From DASRDB01 sp035652815 (GTDB lineage Bacteria > Chloroflexota > Ktedonobacteria > Ktedonobacterales > Ktedonobacteraceae): DNA of 64,000 nt. The translations under genes and the position numbers were made by a program. This document shows, one piece after another, positions 17,618 to 27,181 of the stretch (position 1 is its first letter; every line of letters begins with the position of its first letter). The notes beneath the pieces are model-generated. The model had not been told where the DNA came from. It ran no database searches and saw only the letters and a program-made list of their open reading frames with translations. The stretch is taken from the NCBI GenBank assembly GCA_035652815.1, contig DASRDB010000019.1, positions 62,001 through 126,000 on the forward strand. Reading direction: 5' to 3'.

Positions 17618-20383
17618 ATGAGTACAGAAGATTATGAGGCAGAGGAGACGCAGCCTCTTGCTCCTCAGATTCCATCGGCACCCACTATTCCGGTATCGCT
17701 CGCGGCGCTGGATGCAAAGCCCGATTCGACCCAAATCGCTGCTCTATCCTCTATAGGCATCCCCTCGCTGGAGATCAGTAGCAACACCTCCAGCGAGCGC
17801 CACACCTACCCGCTCGCTAAGCCGGTTATCAATATTGGTCGTAATGGCACGAACGATATCGCTATTGCCGATCAGATGGTCTCAGGCCTGCATCTCCAGA
17901 TTATCCGGCAGGGGAATTCATTTGTATTGCTTCATCCCCATCCTGAGCGCAAGGGCACGACAAATGGCCTGCTATATCAGGGGCGCAAGATTCGTGGCGA
18001 CGAGCAGTTCCGTAAGGTACTGGCACACGGGGATGTATTTCGCATAGGCAGCGCGGGCGGTAGCTTCGTGACGCTCAGGTACGATGATGGCTCGAAGCAG
18101 CACGATGAGCTGCCGCCAATGCGCCCGATCAGGTTGCAGGACAACGAAGTGACTATCGGACGCCTGCCGGAAAATATGGTGGTGCTGCCTCATCCTCAGG
18201 TTTCCGCTCACCACGCGCGCCTTGTACGCGAAGGTGGAACCTATCGCATTTTTGATCTTCACAGCACGAATCATGTCTATGTGAATGGGCAACTTGTGGC
18301 CGATGCGCCGCTCAAGATGGGTGATGAGATACGTATTGGCCCCTACAGGCTTATTTTCGAGACCACGCAGTTGACCCAGTTCGATGAGACGCACTCTATT
18401 CGCATCGATGCCTTCAATCTTAAGAGGTACGGGAACAACTATGTCACTTTGCTCAACAATATCTCGCTCTCGATTCCTCCTCGCAAGTTCGTAGCCGTTG
18501 TCGGAGCCTCTGGGGCCGGTAAATCCATGCTCGTCAATGCCCTGAGCGGGCTGATGCCAGCGCAGGAGGGAAAAGTTCTCTACAACGGCCAGGACTACTA
18601 TCGCAATCTTGCTGCCTTTACGACTCAGCTTGGCTATGTGCCACAGGATGATATCGTCCACCGTGATTTAACCGTCGAACGCGCGCTGTACTACGCCGCC
18701 AAAATGCGCCTGCCGGGTGACTTCACTACGGAACAAATCCAGCAACGCATCAGCGAAGTGCTGGAAGACGTGGAAATGACGGGCAAGCAGAAGTCGCTAA
18801 TTAGAAAACTCTCCGGCGGACAGCGCAAGCGAGTCTCTATTGCCCTGGAACTGCTCGCCAATCCCAGCCTCTTCTTCCTGGACGAACCTACCTCGGGTCT
18901 GGACCCCGGCCTGGACCGTAAGATGATGTTCCTCTTGAGATCGCTGGCGGACAAAGGGCATACTATCATCCTGGTGACGCACGCGACGAACAACATCAGC
19001 AGTTGTGACTATGTATGCTTTCTCGCCCAGGGAGGACGCCTCGCCTACTTTGGGCCGCCCGTCGAAGCAAAGGCCTATTTCGGTAAAGATGATTTCGCTG
19101 AGATCTATGCCATCCTGGAACCAACGGAGGGCAATAGCCTGGTTCCCGAAGAGGCCGAGGTACGCTTTCGGAGTTCGGAATACTATCAAACCTATATTGT
19201 GCAACCGCTCAAAGAGGCACAGGCCAGGTCTGCTCACACTGTGGGAGGTGAAGCACTTTCTTCCTCGGATAGTGCCGAATTTTCCAAGAGGAGACCTCAT
19301 GCTCCAGGTGGCAACATCCCGTTGAAACGCCCAAAGCGCGGCAATCCGTTGAAGCAATATGGGTTGCTGTGCATGCGACATGGAGAACTGCTCAAGAACA
19401 ACGTCAGTAATCTTGCCATCTTGCTCTTGCAGGCACCGCTCGTGGCGTTGCTGCTCATTCTCCTCGTTCGCGCCGAGATTGGCGGAGGTCTCTTTAACCC
19501 GACCAATCTTGTTCAGTGCAGAACGCAGATTCTCACGGCCTCCGGCCCGCTTGCGCTACCAGGGGTTGCAAATGTACGAGACCTGGTGGACTGCCAGCAG
19601 ATCGTCAACTTCCTCAATACCGACCCTAACGGCATACAGTACGCGCAGTTGAAAGGTGGCACGAATGGGGCGCTGCAGGATTTCATTGTGCCTGTCCAGA
19701 GCGCTGTGGCTGAACTCGTCATCTTCCTCGTCGCTTTCTTCGCCGTTCTCTTCGGCTGTATCAACGGGACACGCGAGATTGTGAAAGAGGCTGCCATTTA
19801 CCGGAGGGAGCGCACCGTCTCCCTGGGCATTCTTCCCTACCTGTTCTCAAAGATCACTATCCTGGGCGGGCTTGCTTTCTTACAGGCAGCATCGATTCTC
19901 CTCATCGTCCATCTCTTTGAACCGTTCTCTCATGCTGTCTTTTTACCGGTGTTACTGGAGGTCTACATCACGCTTGCTCTCGCCAGCGTAGCAGGTGTGA
20001 TGATAGGGCTGCTCGCCTCATCTGTAGCTCCTAACGAGGATACCGCTAATAGCCTGCTCCCGATCATCATCATTCCACAGGTGATTTTCGGGGGCGCTAT
20101 TCTTCCGCTTAAGGACTGGTTCACCCAGGCGGTTGCGGCCCTCTTCCCGACGCGCTGGGCCTTAGTGTCGCTGGGGTCGTCTCTCGGCCTGCACAGCGAC
20201 AAGATCGACGGGGGCAAACTCTTCGGTGACGATTTTGCCTTTCACGGCACCTTGTTCTCCACGTACAGCCAGGCGGATGCCACGCAGCGCGTCATCCTTT
20301 GCTGGATAGCTCTTGGCGTGATCATTCTTGTCCTTACCTGTCTCAGCGGCATCTTTTTGAAACTCAAGGATGTACGGCGATGA
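17618..20383 (+). CDS. FHA-domain ABC transporter (ATPase-permease fusion)
   Basis: This 921-residue half-transporter has two N-terminal FHA domains (about residues 60-150 with INIGRNGTND, and 160-250 with VTIGRLPENM and HSTNHVYVNG). An ABC ATPase follows: Walker A GASGAGKS near residue 294, signature LSGGQRKRVS near 398, Walker B FFLDEPTSGLD. After a linker, six or so membrane helices form an ABC-2 permease (about 590-920). The order matches mycobacterial Rv1747, whose FHA domains bind phosphothreonine and are tuned by Ser/Thr kinases. Export of a lipid or of the product of the adjacent polyketide synthase is an inference from the shared strand and 55-base gap. Confidence 0.9.
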   Translation: MSTEDYEAEETQPLAPQIPSAPTIPVSLAALDAKPDSTQIAALSSIGIPSLEISSNTSSERHTYPLAKPVINIGRNGTNDIAIADQMVSGLHLQIIRQGNSFVLLHPHPERKGTTNGLLYQGRKIRGDEQFRKVLAHGDVFRIGSAGGSFVTLRYDDGSKQHDELPPMRPIRLQDNEVTIGRLPENMVVLPHPQVSAHHARLVREGGTYRIFDLHSTNHVYVNGQLVADAPLKMGDEIRIGPYRLIFETTQLTQFDETHSIRIDAFNLKRYGNNYVTLLNNISLSIPPRKFVAVVGASGAGKSMLVNALSGLMPAQEGKVLYNGQDYYRNLAAFTTQLGYVPQDDIVHRDLTVERALYYAAKMRLPGDFTTEQIQQRISEVLEDVEMTGKQKSLIRKLSGGQRKRVSIALELLANPSLFFLDEPTSGLDPGLDRKMMFLLRSLADKGHTIILVTHATNNISSCDYVCFLAQGGRLAYFGPPVEAKAYFGKDDFAEIYAILEPTEGNSLVPEEAEVRFRSSEYYQTYIVQPLKEAQARSAHTVGGEALSSSDSAEFSKRRPHAPGGNIPLKRPKRGNPLKQYGLLCMRHGELLKNNVSNLAILLLQAPLVALLLILLVRAEIGGGLFNPTNLVQCRTQILTASGPLALPGVANVRDLVDCQQIVNFLNTDPNGIQYAQLKGGTNGALQDFIVPVQSAVAELVIFLVAFFAVLFGCINGTREIVKEAAIYRRERTVSLGILPYLFSKITILGGLAFLQAASILLIVHLFEPFSHAVFLPVLLEVYITLALASVAGVMIGLLASSVAPNEDTANSLLPIIIIPQVIFGGAILPLKDWFTQAVAALFPTRWALVSLGSSLGLHSDKIDGGKLFGDDFAFHGTLFSTYSQADATQRVILCWIALGVIILVLTCLSGIFLKLKDVRR

Positions 20384-20393
20384 AGGTAAATAC

Positions 20394-22988
20394 TTACAAT
20401 AATTTGTAAATCTCGTCCGGCTGCATCTTCCGGCCTTCAGTCCAGGCTAAAGTGTAGGCCTCCTGCCCGAGTTGACTGCGCACATTTGTTATGACCCGTT
20501 CGTACATGAGTTCAAGAAGAGGGGGGATTGGAGCGCCAATGGCCTCGCGCAGGGCGCTTGCGATGCCCCACAATCTCGCGGCCAGGACAAAGTGCGCCTG
20601 CTGCGAGGCTGAGAACGCCAGCCCTTCTATGCAGAGGATGCTGAACCATTGATGCCCCAGTTCCAGCAGGATCGCCAGGCTTTCTCTGTGGCGATGATGC
20701 GCAGTGACATAGTCGCCCTGGCCGATTGCCAGCCACCCTTGACCATAGAGGCCGAGCGCGATGCCGCGCCGGTCTCCCACGGCTCTATGCAGTTCCAGCG
20801 CTTCATCCAGCAGTTCGCGCATTCTATCAGGACCTCCCTGGTAAAACGCGGTATAGGCCAGGATGACAAGCGCGTCGGCTATGCCTCGCTTGTCTCCCAC
20901 TTCTTTTGAGAGGGCAAGACTTTCTGTGAGTAGCGCGTCCGCTTTTGCGTGGTCTCCCTGCATAAAGCTGCCCACGCCCTGCAGCCAGAGGGAGCGGGCC
21001 ATGCCACTCGTATTGCCCTGCGCTCGCGAAAGTTGCAGACATTCTCCGGCTAAAGCGCCTGCGCTTGCGTAATTCCCTTCATTGAAGGAGGCTGTAGCAA
21101 GCGTAACCAGTGTGTCTATGATACCAGGTGCATCATTCAGTTCTCTGAAGAGTGCAAGCGCTTCCTCTCCCAGCTTATGTGCCTGCGCATAGGCACTTTT
21201 CCAGGTGGCAATCTGCGCCAGGAAATTGAGGGACGTTGCGCTTCCCTGCTGATCTCCCAATTGCCTGAAGAGTGCCAGGCTTTCCTGGCACCGCTCCTGA
21301 GCCTGTTCGTAGCTCCCCTGCAAGCCAGCGAGGATACCAGCGCCACTCAGCACTTTTGCGCGAATTGCTGGGGCTATGTCTGCATCCTGTTCAAGAGCCT
21401 GATCCAGCCAGCTTCGTCCTTCGCTGAGATGTCCATGCGCTCGCCAGAATGGCCAGAGCGAAGCGCACAGTCGCCAGGCTGTTTCGCTGCTTCCGCGTAG
21501 AAATACCCGGTGAAGCGCGGTACGCAGATTCTGGTGTTCTACTTCTAACCGCCTCAGCCAGCTTTGCGCTTGCGAACCGAGCAGTTCGGCTTGCTCCGCG
21601 AGCGCCAGGTAGTAGAGCGCATGCGCATCGCGAGTGATTTCCGCCTCGCCGCTTTCTTCCAGGCATTTCAGCCCGTATTCGTGGATCATCTCGAGCATTG
21701 TAATCCGAGGTTCTTCACCCTCCACGTACTTCAATGGCAAAAGTAAGCTCTTATCGATGAGCGAGATTACCTCATCCATGAGCGAATAGGATTGATCTTC
21801 CGGGGCGATGCAGACCGCCTCCGCCGCGTGGAGCGTGCAGCCGCTCACGAAGACACAGAGCCGCCGGAAGAGTCGTTGCTCACGGATAGTGAGCAGGTCG
21901 TAGCTCCAGGCAATCGAATCGTGAATGGTTTGCTGCCGGGAAGGCAGATCGCGCAGCACGCCCAGATGCATTCGATTGCCCAGGTCCGAAAGGAGCGCCT
22001 GCGGTGGAAGCACTTTGCTCTTCGCCGCCGCCAGTTCGATGGCCAGAGGTAGCCCGTCCAGACGGATGCAGATCTCAGCTATGGCGGCACTGTTGGTAGC
22101 AGTCAACTTGAAATCGGGTTTGATGGCCTGCGTGCGCTGCACAAAGAGCGCAACAGCAGCGGAGTTTTGCAGCGCCACAGGGTCAGGTGGCGCTTTCGCA
22201 GAAGGCGGTTCCGGCAGCGCCAGAGGGGGGACGATGAATTCGTGTTCGCCTCGCAGCCGCAATACCTCGCGGCTGGTTACGAGCAGCTTGATCCCCCAGC
22301 AGGTGGCAAGTAGTTCAGCCAGCAGTGGAGCGGCGTCTATCACCTGCTCGAAGTTGTCCAGCAGCAACAAGGAGCGCCGACCCTGGAGGTACGCTTTCAG
22401 ATTTTCTAACAGGGGCTGCCCGCCCGCTTCCTGAACGCCGAGTGCGTCGGCGATCATTCGCGCCACCAGAAAGGGGTCGCGAACGGGAGCCAGGTCCACA
22501 AAAAATACCCCTTCGGCAAACATCTCTTGTAGTTCTGCCGCAACCTGCACTGCCAGGCGCGTTTTGCCTACGCCACCGGGTCCCGCCAGCGTCAGCAGGC
22601 GTACCTCTTCGCGGCGCAGGAGTTGTTTGATGGAATCCAATTCTTGTGCGCGCCCGATCATGGGAGTAGGAGGGATGGGTAAAGAACGGAAGCCTGCAAG
22701 AAGATTGCTAGAGAGGACAGGCCGATCAGGTGAGGAGATGCGGGCAGCTACGGTAGCCAGATCGGCGTCCTCTCCCGGGCCTTCCTCGATGAGTCCCAGC
22801 TCTTTTGCGCTCTTCCCAAAGAGCTTTGTCAGTCCCGCAATATTGTAGGGCCGCACAGGCTGACCGCCTTCCCAGCGCCGCACAGTGCGCGCGTCAACCC
22901 CCAGTTGAGCGGCGAGTTCTTCCTGATTCCAGCCGCGAGCTATACGCTCCTGCTGCAATTTGGTGTTATGCTCTCTTTTCGTACTCAT
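20394..22988 (-). CDS. STAND regulator: XRE HTH + NB-ARC ATPase + TPR repeats
   Basis: The 864-residue protein has an N-terminal XRE-type HTH (LQQERIARGWNQEELAAQLG, then DARTVRRWEGG), an NB-ARC ATPase with Walker A GPGGVGKT (residues 136-143) and RSLLLLDNFEQVI as Walker B, then an array of TPR-like repeats with the recurring phrase GDYVTA/GNYASA. Such proteins act as ligand-triggered regulators. The ATG at 22988 follows GAGGGGGAAG; the frame continues upstream but nothing there looks like protein. It converges on the FHA-ABC gene. It could be a transcription factor or, less likely, a defence sensor, since no effector domain is fused. Confidence 0.85.
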   Translation of the reverse strand: MSTKREHNTKLQQERIARGWNQEELAAQLGVDARTVRRWEGGQPVRPYNIAGLTKLFGKSAKELGLIEEGPGEDADLATVAARISSPDRPVLSSNLLAGFRSLPIPPTPMIGRAQELDSIKQLLRREEVRLLTLAGPGGVGKTRLAVQVAAELQEMFAEGVFFVDLAPVRDPFLVARMIADALGVQEAGGQPLLENLKAYLQGRRSLLLLDNFEQVIDAAPLLAELLATCWGIKLLVTSREVLRLRGEHEFIVPPLALPEPPSAKAPPDPVALQNSAAVALFVQRTQAIKPDFKLTATNSAAIAEICIRLDGLPLAIELAAAKSKVLPPQALLSDLGNRMHLGVLRDLPSRQQTIHDSIAWSYDLLTIREQRLFRRLCVFVSGCTLHAAEAVCIAPEDQSYSLMDEVISLIDKSLLLPLKYVEGEEPRITMLEMIHEYGLKCLEESGEAEITRDAHALYYLALAEQAELLGSQAQSWLRRLEVEHQNLRTALHRVFLRGSSETAWRLCASLWPFWRAHGHLSEGRSWLDQALEQDADIAPAIRAKVLSGAGILAGLQGSYEQAQERCQESLALFRQLGDQQGSATSLNFLAQIATWKSAYAQAHKLGEEALALFRELNDAPGIIDTLVTLATASFNEGNYASAGALAGECLQLSRAQGNTSGMARSLWLQGVGSFMQGDHAKADALLTESLALSKEVGDKRGIADALVILAYTAFYQGGPDRMRELLDEALELHRAVGDRRGIALGLYGQGWLAIGQGDYVTAHHRHRESLAILLELGHQWFSILCIEGLAFSASQQAHFVLAARLWGIASALREAIGAPIPPLLELMYERVITNVRSQLGQEAYTLAWTEGRKMQPDEIYKLL

Positions 22989-23012
22989 CTTCCCCCTCGC
23001 TTTGACGGTATT

Positions 23013-23018
23013 ATTATA
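23013..23018 (-). promoter_or_regulatory. -10 box of the STAND regulator gene
   Basis: The minus strand has TATAAT at 23018-23013, about 25 bases before the ATG at 22988, giving a very short leader. No good -35 match lies at 16-18 bases, so activation by a regulator or weak basal use is likely. Confidence 0.45.
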
Positions 23019-23175
23019 CCTCATATATATTCGCAATAGTTCATCAAAATGTCCTCTATATGTCCTCCAATGTCCTCGATTGTACACGGCTTTGCATGGC
23101 ACAATGTATGGTAGAGGGGTGTATTCGGTAGGCAGCTAGACCCGGAGCAATCTTCCGGGAAAGGATAGAAAAGCC

Positions 23176-23787
23176 ATGTCGATTGACAAATTGGCAACAG
23201 ATGAACAGGAATGTCTGGTGATGTTCAATCGCGCGGTGGAGTATAATGACTCCGTAGCCTGGCAATTCCTTCACCAGCGTTTTCGTGGAATGATGCGTCA
23301 CTGGCTCCAGCAATACCTGGTTGGCAATGGCAAGTATTGGATCGAGAGCTATGAAAACTGCATCGATCTGGCCTTTGAACGTGTCTGGTTCGCGGCGTCC
23401 TATAAGCAGCACATTCACTTTGAGAGCCTGGCCGCCGCCCTGCAATACCTGCGTGTGAGTCTGATAAGTGTTGCTCTTGACACTCTTCGCGCGCAAAAGC
23501 GGAAAGAAGTACTCTCTATGCAGCAGTTGGACCTGGAGGACACGCTTCCCCAGGAGAGCGGCGAGGAAGCGGTCGAGCTATGGCAAGAGATCAAGAGAGT
23601 GTTGCCGGACGAGCGTGAACAGCGCGCCGCATATCTGCTCTTCTGCTGCAATCTCAAACCCAGGCAGATTGTGCAGTTCTACCCTGACGAATTTCACGAT
23701 GTGCAAGCACTATACCGGATAAGTCGAAAAGTCTTTGAACGTTTTAGGAGTAACGCGGAAACGCTGCGCTGGCGACTTCAAGGATAG
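23176..23787 (+). CDS. Sigma-70-like protein, degenerate
   Basis: This 203-residue protein resembles ECF sigma factors in outline. An N-terminal region-2-like helical part (FNRAVEYNDSVAWQFLHQRF, FERVWFAASY, LAAALQYLRVSLISVALDTLRAQKRK) is followed by a region-4-like HTH (LPDEREQRAAYLLFCCNLKPRQIVQ, VQALYRISRKVFERFRS). The -10 and -35 recognition residues are poorly conserved, so sigma activity is uncertain. GGGAAAGGA precedes the ATG. It diverges from the STAND gene at 22988 and lies upstream of the GMC and patatin genes, which it might control. Confidence 0.6.
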   Translation: MSIDKLATDEQECLVMFNRAVEYNDSVAWQFLHQRFRGMMRHWLQQYLVGNGKYWIESYENCIDLAFERVWFAASYKQHIHFESLAAALQYLRVSLISVALDTLRAQKRKEVLSMQQLDLEDTLPQESGEEAVELWQEIKRVLPDEREQRAAYLLFCCNLKPRQIVQFYPDEFHDVQALYRISRKVFERFRSNAETLRWRLQG

Positions 23788-23891
23788 CGGGTGGTCCTCT
23801 CATCCTATGGCTAACAGGTGAGTGGCTCTGGAGGATGATCCTTCGCTTCCGTGAGTAGAGGAGCCACTGCTTTGTAAGCGAAGGGGGCATC

Positions 23892-25613
23892 ATGGACGAA
23901 ATGCACGTTGATGCGCTGATTGTTGGCTCTGGCTTTGGCGGGTCGGTCATGGCCTACCGGCTGGCACAGGCTGGTCTTGAGGTTTGCCTGCTGGAGCGCG
24001 GAAAACCTTATCCGCCTGGCTCTTTTTCCCGCAGCCCCTACCAGATGAAAAACAATTTCTGGAATCCAAGCGAGGGCAAGTATGGCCTGTTCAGCGTCTG
24101 GTCGTTCGATGGCATGAATGCCATTGTTTCCAGTGGACTCGGCGGCGGTTCGCTGATCTACTCCAATGTCCTGCTGCGCAAAGATGAGAAATGGTTTGTT
24201 CGAGAAGATCGTAGTAAACCCGGCTATGAGTACTGGCCTGTCACGCGAGAAGAGCTTGATCCCCATTATGAGCAGGTTGAGCAGATGCTGAACGCGCAGG
24301 CCTATCCCTTTGACACTGCGCCGTATAACGCAACGGTGAGGACACGGGCACTACAGCATGCTGCGGAAAGGCTTCAACTCGAATGGTGTTTGCCGAAGCT
24401 GGCCGTAACCTTTGCTAACGAGGGGGAGCCGCCCGCGCCGGGAGTGCCTCTTTTTGAAGAACTGCCGAACATTCATAATGTTCCACGAGCGCGTTCCACC
24501 TGCCGTCTCTGTGGTGAGTGTAATATCGGCTGCAATTTTGGCAGCAAGAATACCCTCGACTATACCTACCTCTCGGCGGCGAAACGGCTGGGTGCGGAAA
24601 TCAAAACATGCTGCGAAGTGCGCTCGTTTCAGCCGCTCGATGGAGGTGGTTACTCCATCTCCTACGTAGAGCATGACCCGGCACTTGAGGGACAGCCACT
24701 TCAGACGCATGATCCGCAGGTACTTCCACCGAAGCAAATCACCGCTGACCGGCTAATCCTCTCAGCAGGCACGCTGGGTACAACGTATCTCCTCTTAAAG
24801 AATCGGGAACACTTTCCGGCCATCAGCCGACAACTGGGAAATCGCTTTAGCGGCAATGGCGATTGCCTCGGCTTTGTAATGAAATGCGGCGAAACCGTTG
24901 ATGGCCAGCGCAAGCCATTGCTCATCGAGGCCAGCCACTCGGCTGCTATCACGAGTACTATTCGCGTTCCCGATGCGGTTGATGGCGGAACCGGGCGTGG
25001 CTTCTACATCCAGGACGCCGGTTATCCCGAGTTCGTGAACTGGATAGTGCAGATACTCGATACTGCCGAGGCAGCGGGCCACATCCTTGCGCTTGGGGCG
25101 CACCTGGCGCTCGAGTGGTTGAGGGGCAGAGCCGAAAGTGATATCAGTCGCTATATTGCTGATCTGTTTGGCACAAGCGAACTCTCCGCCTGTTTACTGC
25201 CCCTGGATGGAATGGGGCGTGATATTCCGAGCGGCGTGATGAAACTGGATGATAATGGCTTGCTTAACCTTCACTGGAACTTGCGGGATTCTGATAGCTA
25301 CTATGAGGGCGTCAAGGAGGCGATGAAGGCCATCAGCCGCGTGTTGGAGGGCGAGTTTGTAGATGACCCACTCTGGTTGCTCAATCGCGCGATTACGGTT
25401 CATCCCCTGGGAGGATGTCCAATGGGACGTGACATCGACGAGGGAGTGGTCAATGCCTATGGCGAGGTTTTCAATTATCCCAATCTTTACATCGCTGATG
25501 GTTCGGTGATGCCGGGGCCGGTAGGGGCCAATCCCAGTCTGACTATTGCCGCGCTCGCTGATCGTTTCGCCCTGCACATCACGGATAATTTAGGAGGAAG
25601 CAGCCATGAGTGA
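23892..25613 (+). CDS. GMC oxidoreductase, cholesterol-oxidase-like
   Basis: The 573-residue flavoprotein starts with the FAD-binding Rossmann motif VGSGFGGSVMAYRLAQAG. It carries SGLGGGSLIYSN and a ferredoxin-like Cys cluster CRLCGECNIGC (Cys204, 207, 210, 214). The C-terminal active-site region has HPLGGCPMG and GANPSLTIAALADR. These features fit the cholesterol oxidase/steroid dehydrogenase subgroup of GMC enzymes. The natural substrate is unknown; a sterol, hopanoid or other alcohol is possible. The patatin gene begins inside its last codons (eight-base overlap), so the two are translated together. No Tat or Sec signal is seen, so the protein is probably cytoplasmic. Confidence 0.88.
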   Translation: MDEMHVDALIVGSGFGGSVMAYRLAQAGLEVCLLERGKPYPPGSFSRSPYQMKNNFWNPSEGKYGLFSVWSFDGMNAIVSSGLGGGSLIYSNVLLRKDEKWFVREDRSKPGYEYWPVTREELDPHYEQVEQMLNAQAYPFDTAPYNATVRTRALQHAAERLQLEWCLPKLAVTFANEGEPPAPGVPLFEELPNIHNVPRARSTCRLCGECNIGCNFGSKNTLDYTYLSAAKRLGAEIKTCCEVRSFQPLDGGGYSISYVEHDPALEGQPLQTHDPQVLPPKQITADRLILSAGTLGTTYLLLKNREHFPAISRQLGNRFSGNGDCLGFVMKCGETVDGQRKPLLIEASHSAAITSTIRVPDAVDGGTGRGFYIQDAGYPEFVNWIVQILDTAEAAGHILALGAHLALEWLRGRAESDISRYIADLFGTSELSACLLPLDGMGRDIPSGVMKLDDNGLLNLHWNLRDSDSYYEGVKEAMKAISRVLEGEFVDDPLWLLNRAITVHPLGGCPMGRDIDEGVVNAYGEVFNYPNLYIADGSVMPGPVGANPSLTIAALADRFALHITDNLGGSSHE

Positions 25614-27153
25614 CCAGAATGGTTCGCGCAAAAGGCGTTCGCTGATGCTGGCCGGAGGAGGGATGAAAGTCGCGTTCCAGGCCGGAGTAATGCAGGTATG
25701 GCTCGATGAAGCCAATATTCCCTTTGACCACGCGGACGGTGTAAGCGGCGGCACGTTCAATCTCGCCATGTATTGCCAGGGGATGAGCGGGAGCCAGATC
25801 GCCGACAACTGGCGCAACATTCCAGTCTCGCTCTTCGACGATTTCAACTGGGAGCAGTATGGCAAGTTGTTCTTTGCCGACTCGATTCTCACGTTTGAGC
25901 GCTTCCGGCGGCAGATTTTTCCTGGCTGGGGACTCGATTGGGACAGGATTCGCGCATCGCAGGTGGAGGCGAGCTTCAACGTGTATAACTTCAGCAAACA
26001 AATGTTGCAGGTGCTGACTGCCGATAAGATGACCGAAGACTACCTTGTCGCCTGCGCTTCAATTCCGATGTGGTTTCCGCCTGTCCTCATTGGTGGAAAT
26101 ACCTACATCGATGCGGTCTTCATGACCGATGCCAATATCGAAGAGGCGATCAGGCGCGGGGCCGATGAGATCTGGGTGATCTGGACGGTGAGCCAGAGGG
26201 ATGTCTGGGATGCGGGATTTATCGCCAACTACTTCCAGATCATAGAGACGTGCGCGAACGGTCAGCTCAACCGCATGAAGCAGCGCATCGAGCAGAACAA
26301 CGCCTTGCTGGCAAACGGTCAGCCAGGAGAGTTTGGTCGCCCTATTGACCTGAAGATTTTGAGCGCGGAGGTGCCGCTCCATTATCTCATCAATCTGAGT
26401 ACCGACCGCATTAAAGAGGCGGTCAACCTCGGCGTAGAGAAGGCTCGCGAGTGGTGCGCTTTGCAGGGGATACCGCTGCGCAGTCCTGGTCAGCCTGCAC
26501 AGGTAGATCAGACGACACTCAGCTTCACTGAGGAGATGAAAGGCTATATCACGATAGGCGCGGCGGACATAGACAGGACCGATTTCAACCTCGGTTTTCA
26601 AAAGGGCAGCCAGGAAGGCACCTATCTCATGTTCCATCTGACCATCGGGATCGACGGCGTGAGGAGCTTTATCACCGAGCCAGAACACGACACCCAGAAA
26701 GTGGAAGGTTATATCGAATGCGAGGCGCTGGGTGGAAGATTGCCCGTAGAGCAGGGATGGTTTAATCTCTTCATTGACCAGGAAGACCCGACCAGCAAGA
26801 AGATGTTCTACCGCCTCTTCTTTGCAGATGCGCGGGGGCAGCCACTCACGCTGAGCGGCTTCAAGTCCATCAAGGAAGCCCCGGGCATCGACCTCTGGAC
26901 GGCGACGAATACCCTCTATACACGCATTCTGCAAGGACATGTCGCGCCGGAGGACGAAGCTGGAGCCGAGATCCTCGCCTTTGGTATTATCAGTAATCAC
27001 TTTCTGGACTTCCTCAAGCAGCTTGCTTCAATGCGAGCAGATGGACCTACATCCATCGATAAAGTGACAGTGCTGGGCGAATTTGGCGTCTTCTTTCTCG
27101 GCAAGCTGTGGGATGTGTATGGGAAACATGTCCTTTTGTATGGACCGTTCTGA
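25606..27153 (+). CDS. Patatin-like phospholipase
   Basis: The protein (515 aa) has a patatin domain in its first 300 residues: the oxyanion loop LAGGGMKVAFQ, the nucleophile elbow GVSGG with Ser47, and the Asp of the catalytic dyad in YIDAVF (Asp169), where the usual DGG/DGA is DA-V. The C-terminal 200 residues (from about TLSFTEEMKGYI) hold a beta-rich domain I do not recognise, perhaps sensing or membrane-binding. Start ATG overlaps the GMC stop (ATGAGTGA). Patatins hydrolyse membrane lipids or acylglycerols; coupling to a GMC oxidase suggests a two-step lipid modification. No cyclase gene is nearby, so a CBASS effector role is not supported. Confidence 0.85.
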   Translation: MSDQNGSRKRRSLMLAGGGMKVAFQAGVMQVWLDEANIPFDHADGVSGGTFNLAMYCQGMSGSQIADNWRNIPVSLFDDFNWEQYGKLFFADSILTFERFRRQIFPGWGLDWDRIRASQVEASFNVYNFSKQMLQVLTADKMTEDYLVACASIPMWFPPVLIGGNTYIDAVFMTDANIEEAIRRGADEIWVIWTVSQRDVWDAGFIANYFQIIETCANGQLNRMKQRIEQNNALLANGQPGEFGRPIDLKILSAEVPLHYLINLSTDRIKEAVNLGVEKAREWCALQGIPLRSPGQPAQVDQTTLSFTEEMKGYITIGAADIDRTDFNLGFQKGSQEGTYLMFHLTIGIDGVRSFITEPEHDTQKVEGYIECEALGGRLPVEQGWFNLFIDQEDPTSKKMFYRLFFADARGQPLTLSGFKSIKEAPGIDLWTATNTLYTRILQGHVAPEDEAGAEILAFGIISNHFLDFLKQLASMRADGPTSIDKVTVLGEFGVFFLGKLWDVYGKHVLLYGPF

Positions 27154-27181
27154 TTCTCCTTGCTCCTCATCGTAAGCTCTT

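Noticed and set aside
20394..22988. STAND protein as an Avs-type defence gene
   Set aside because: It has an N-terminal XRE DNA-binding domain rather than a nuclease, protease or TIR effector, so a regulator is the simpler reading.
25606..27153. Patatin as CBASS (CapV-type) effector
   Set aside because: No CD-NTase, Cap2, Cap3 or SAVED protein lies nearby; the partner is a GMC oxidoreductase.
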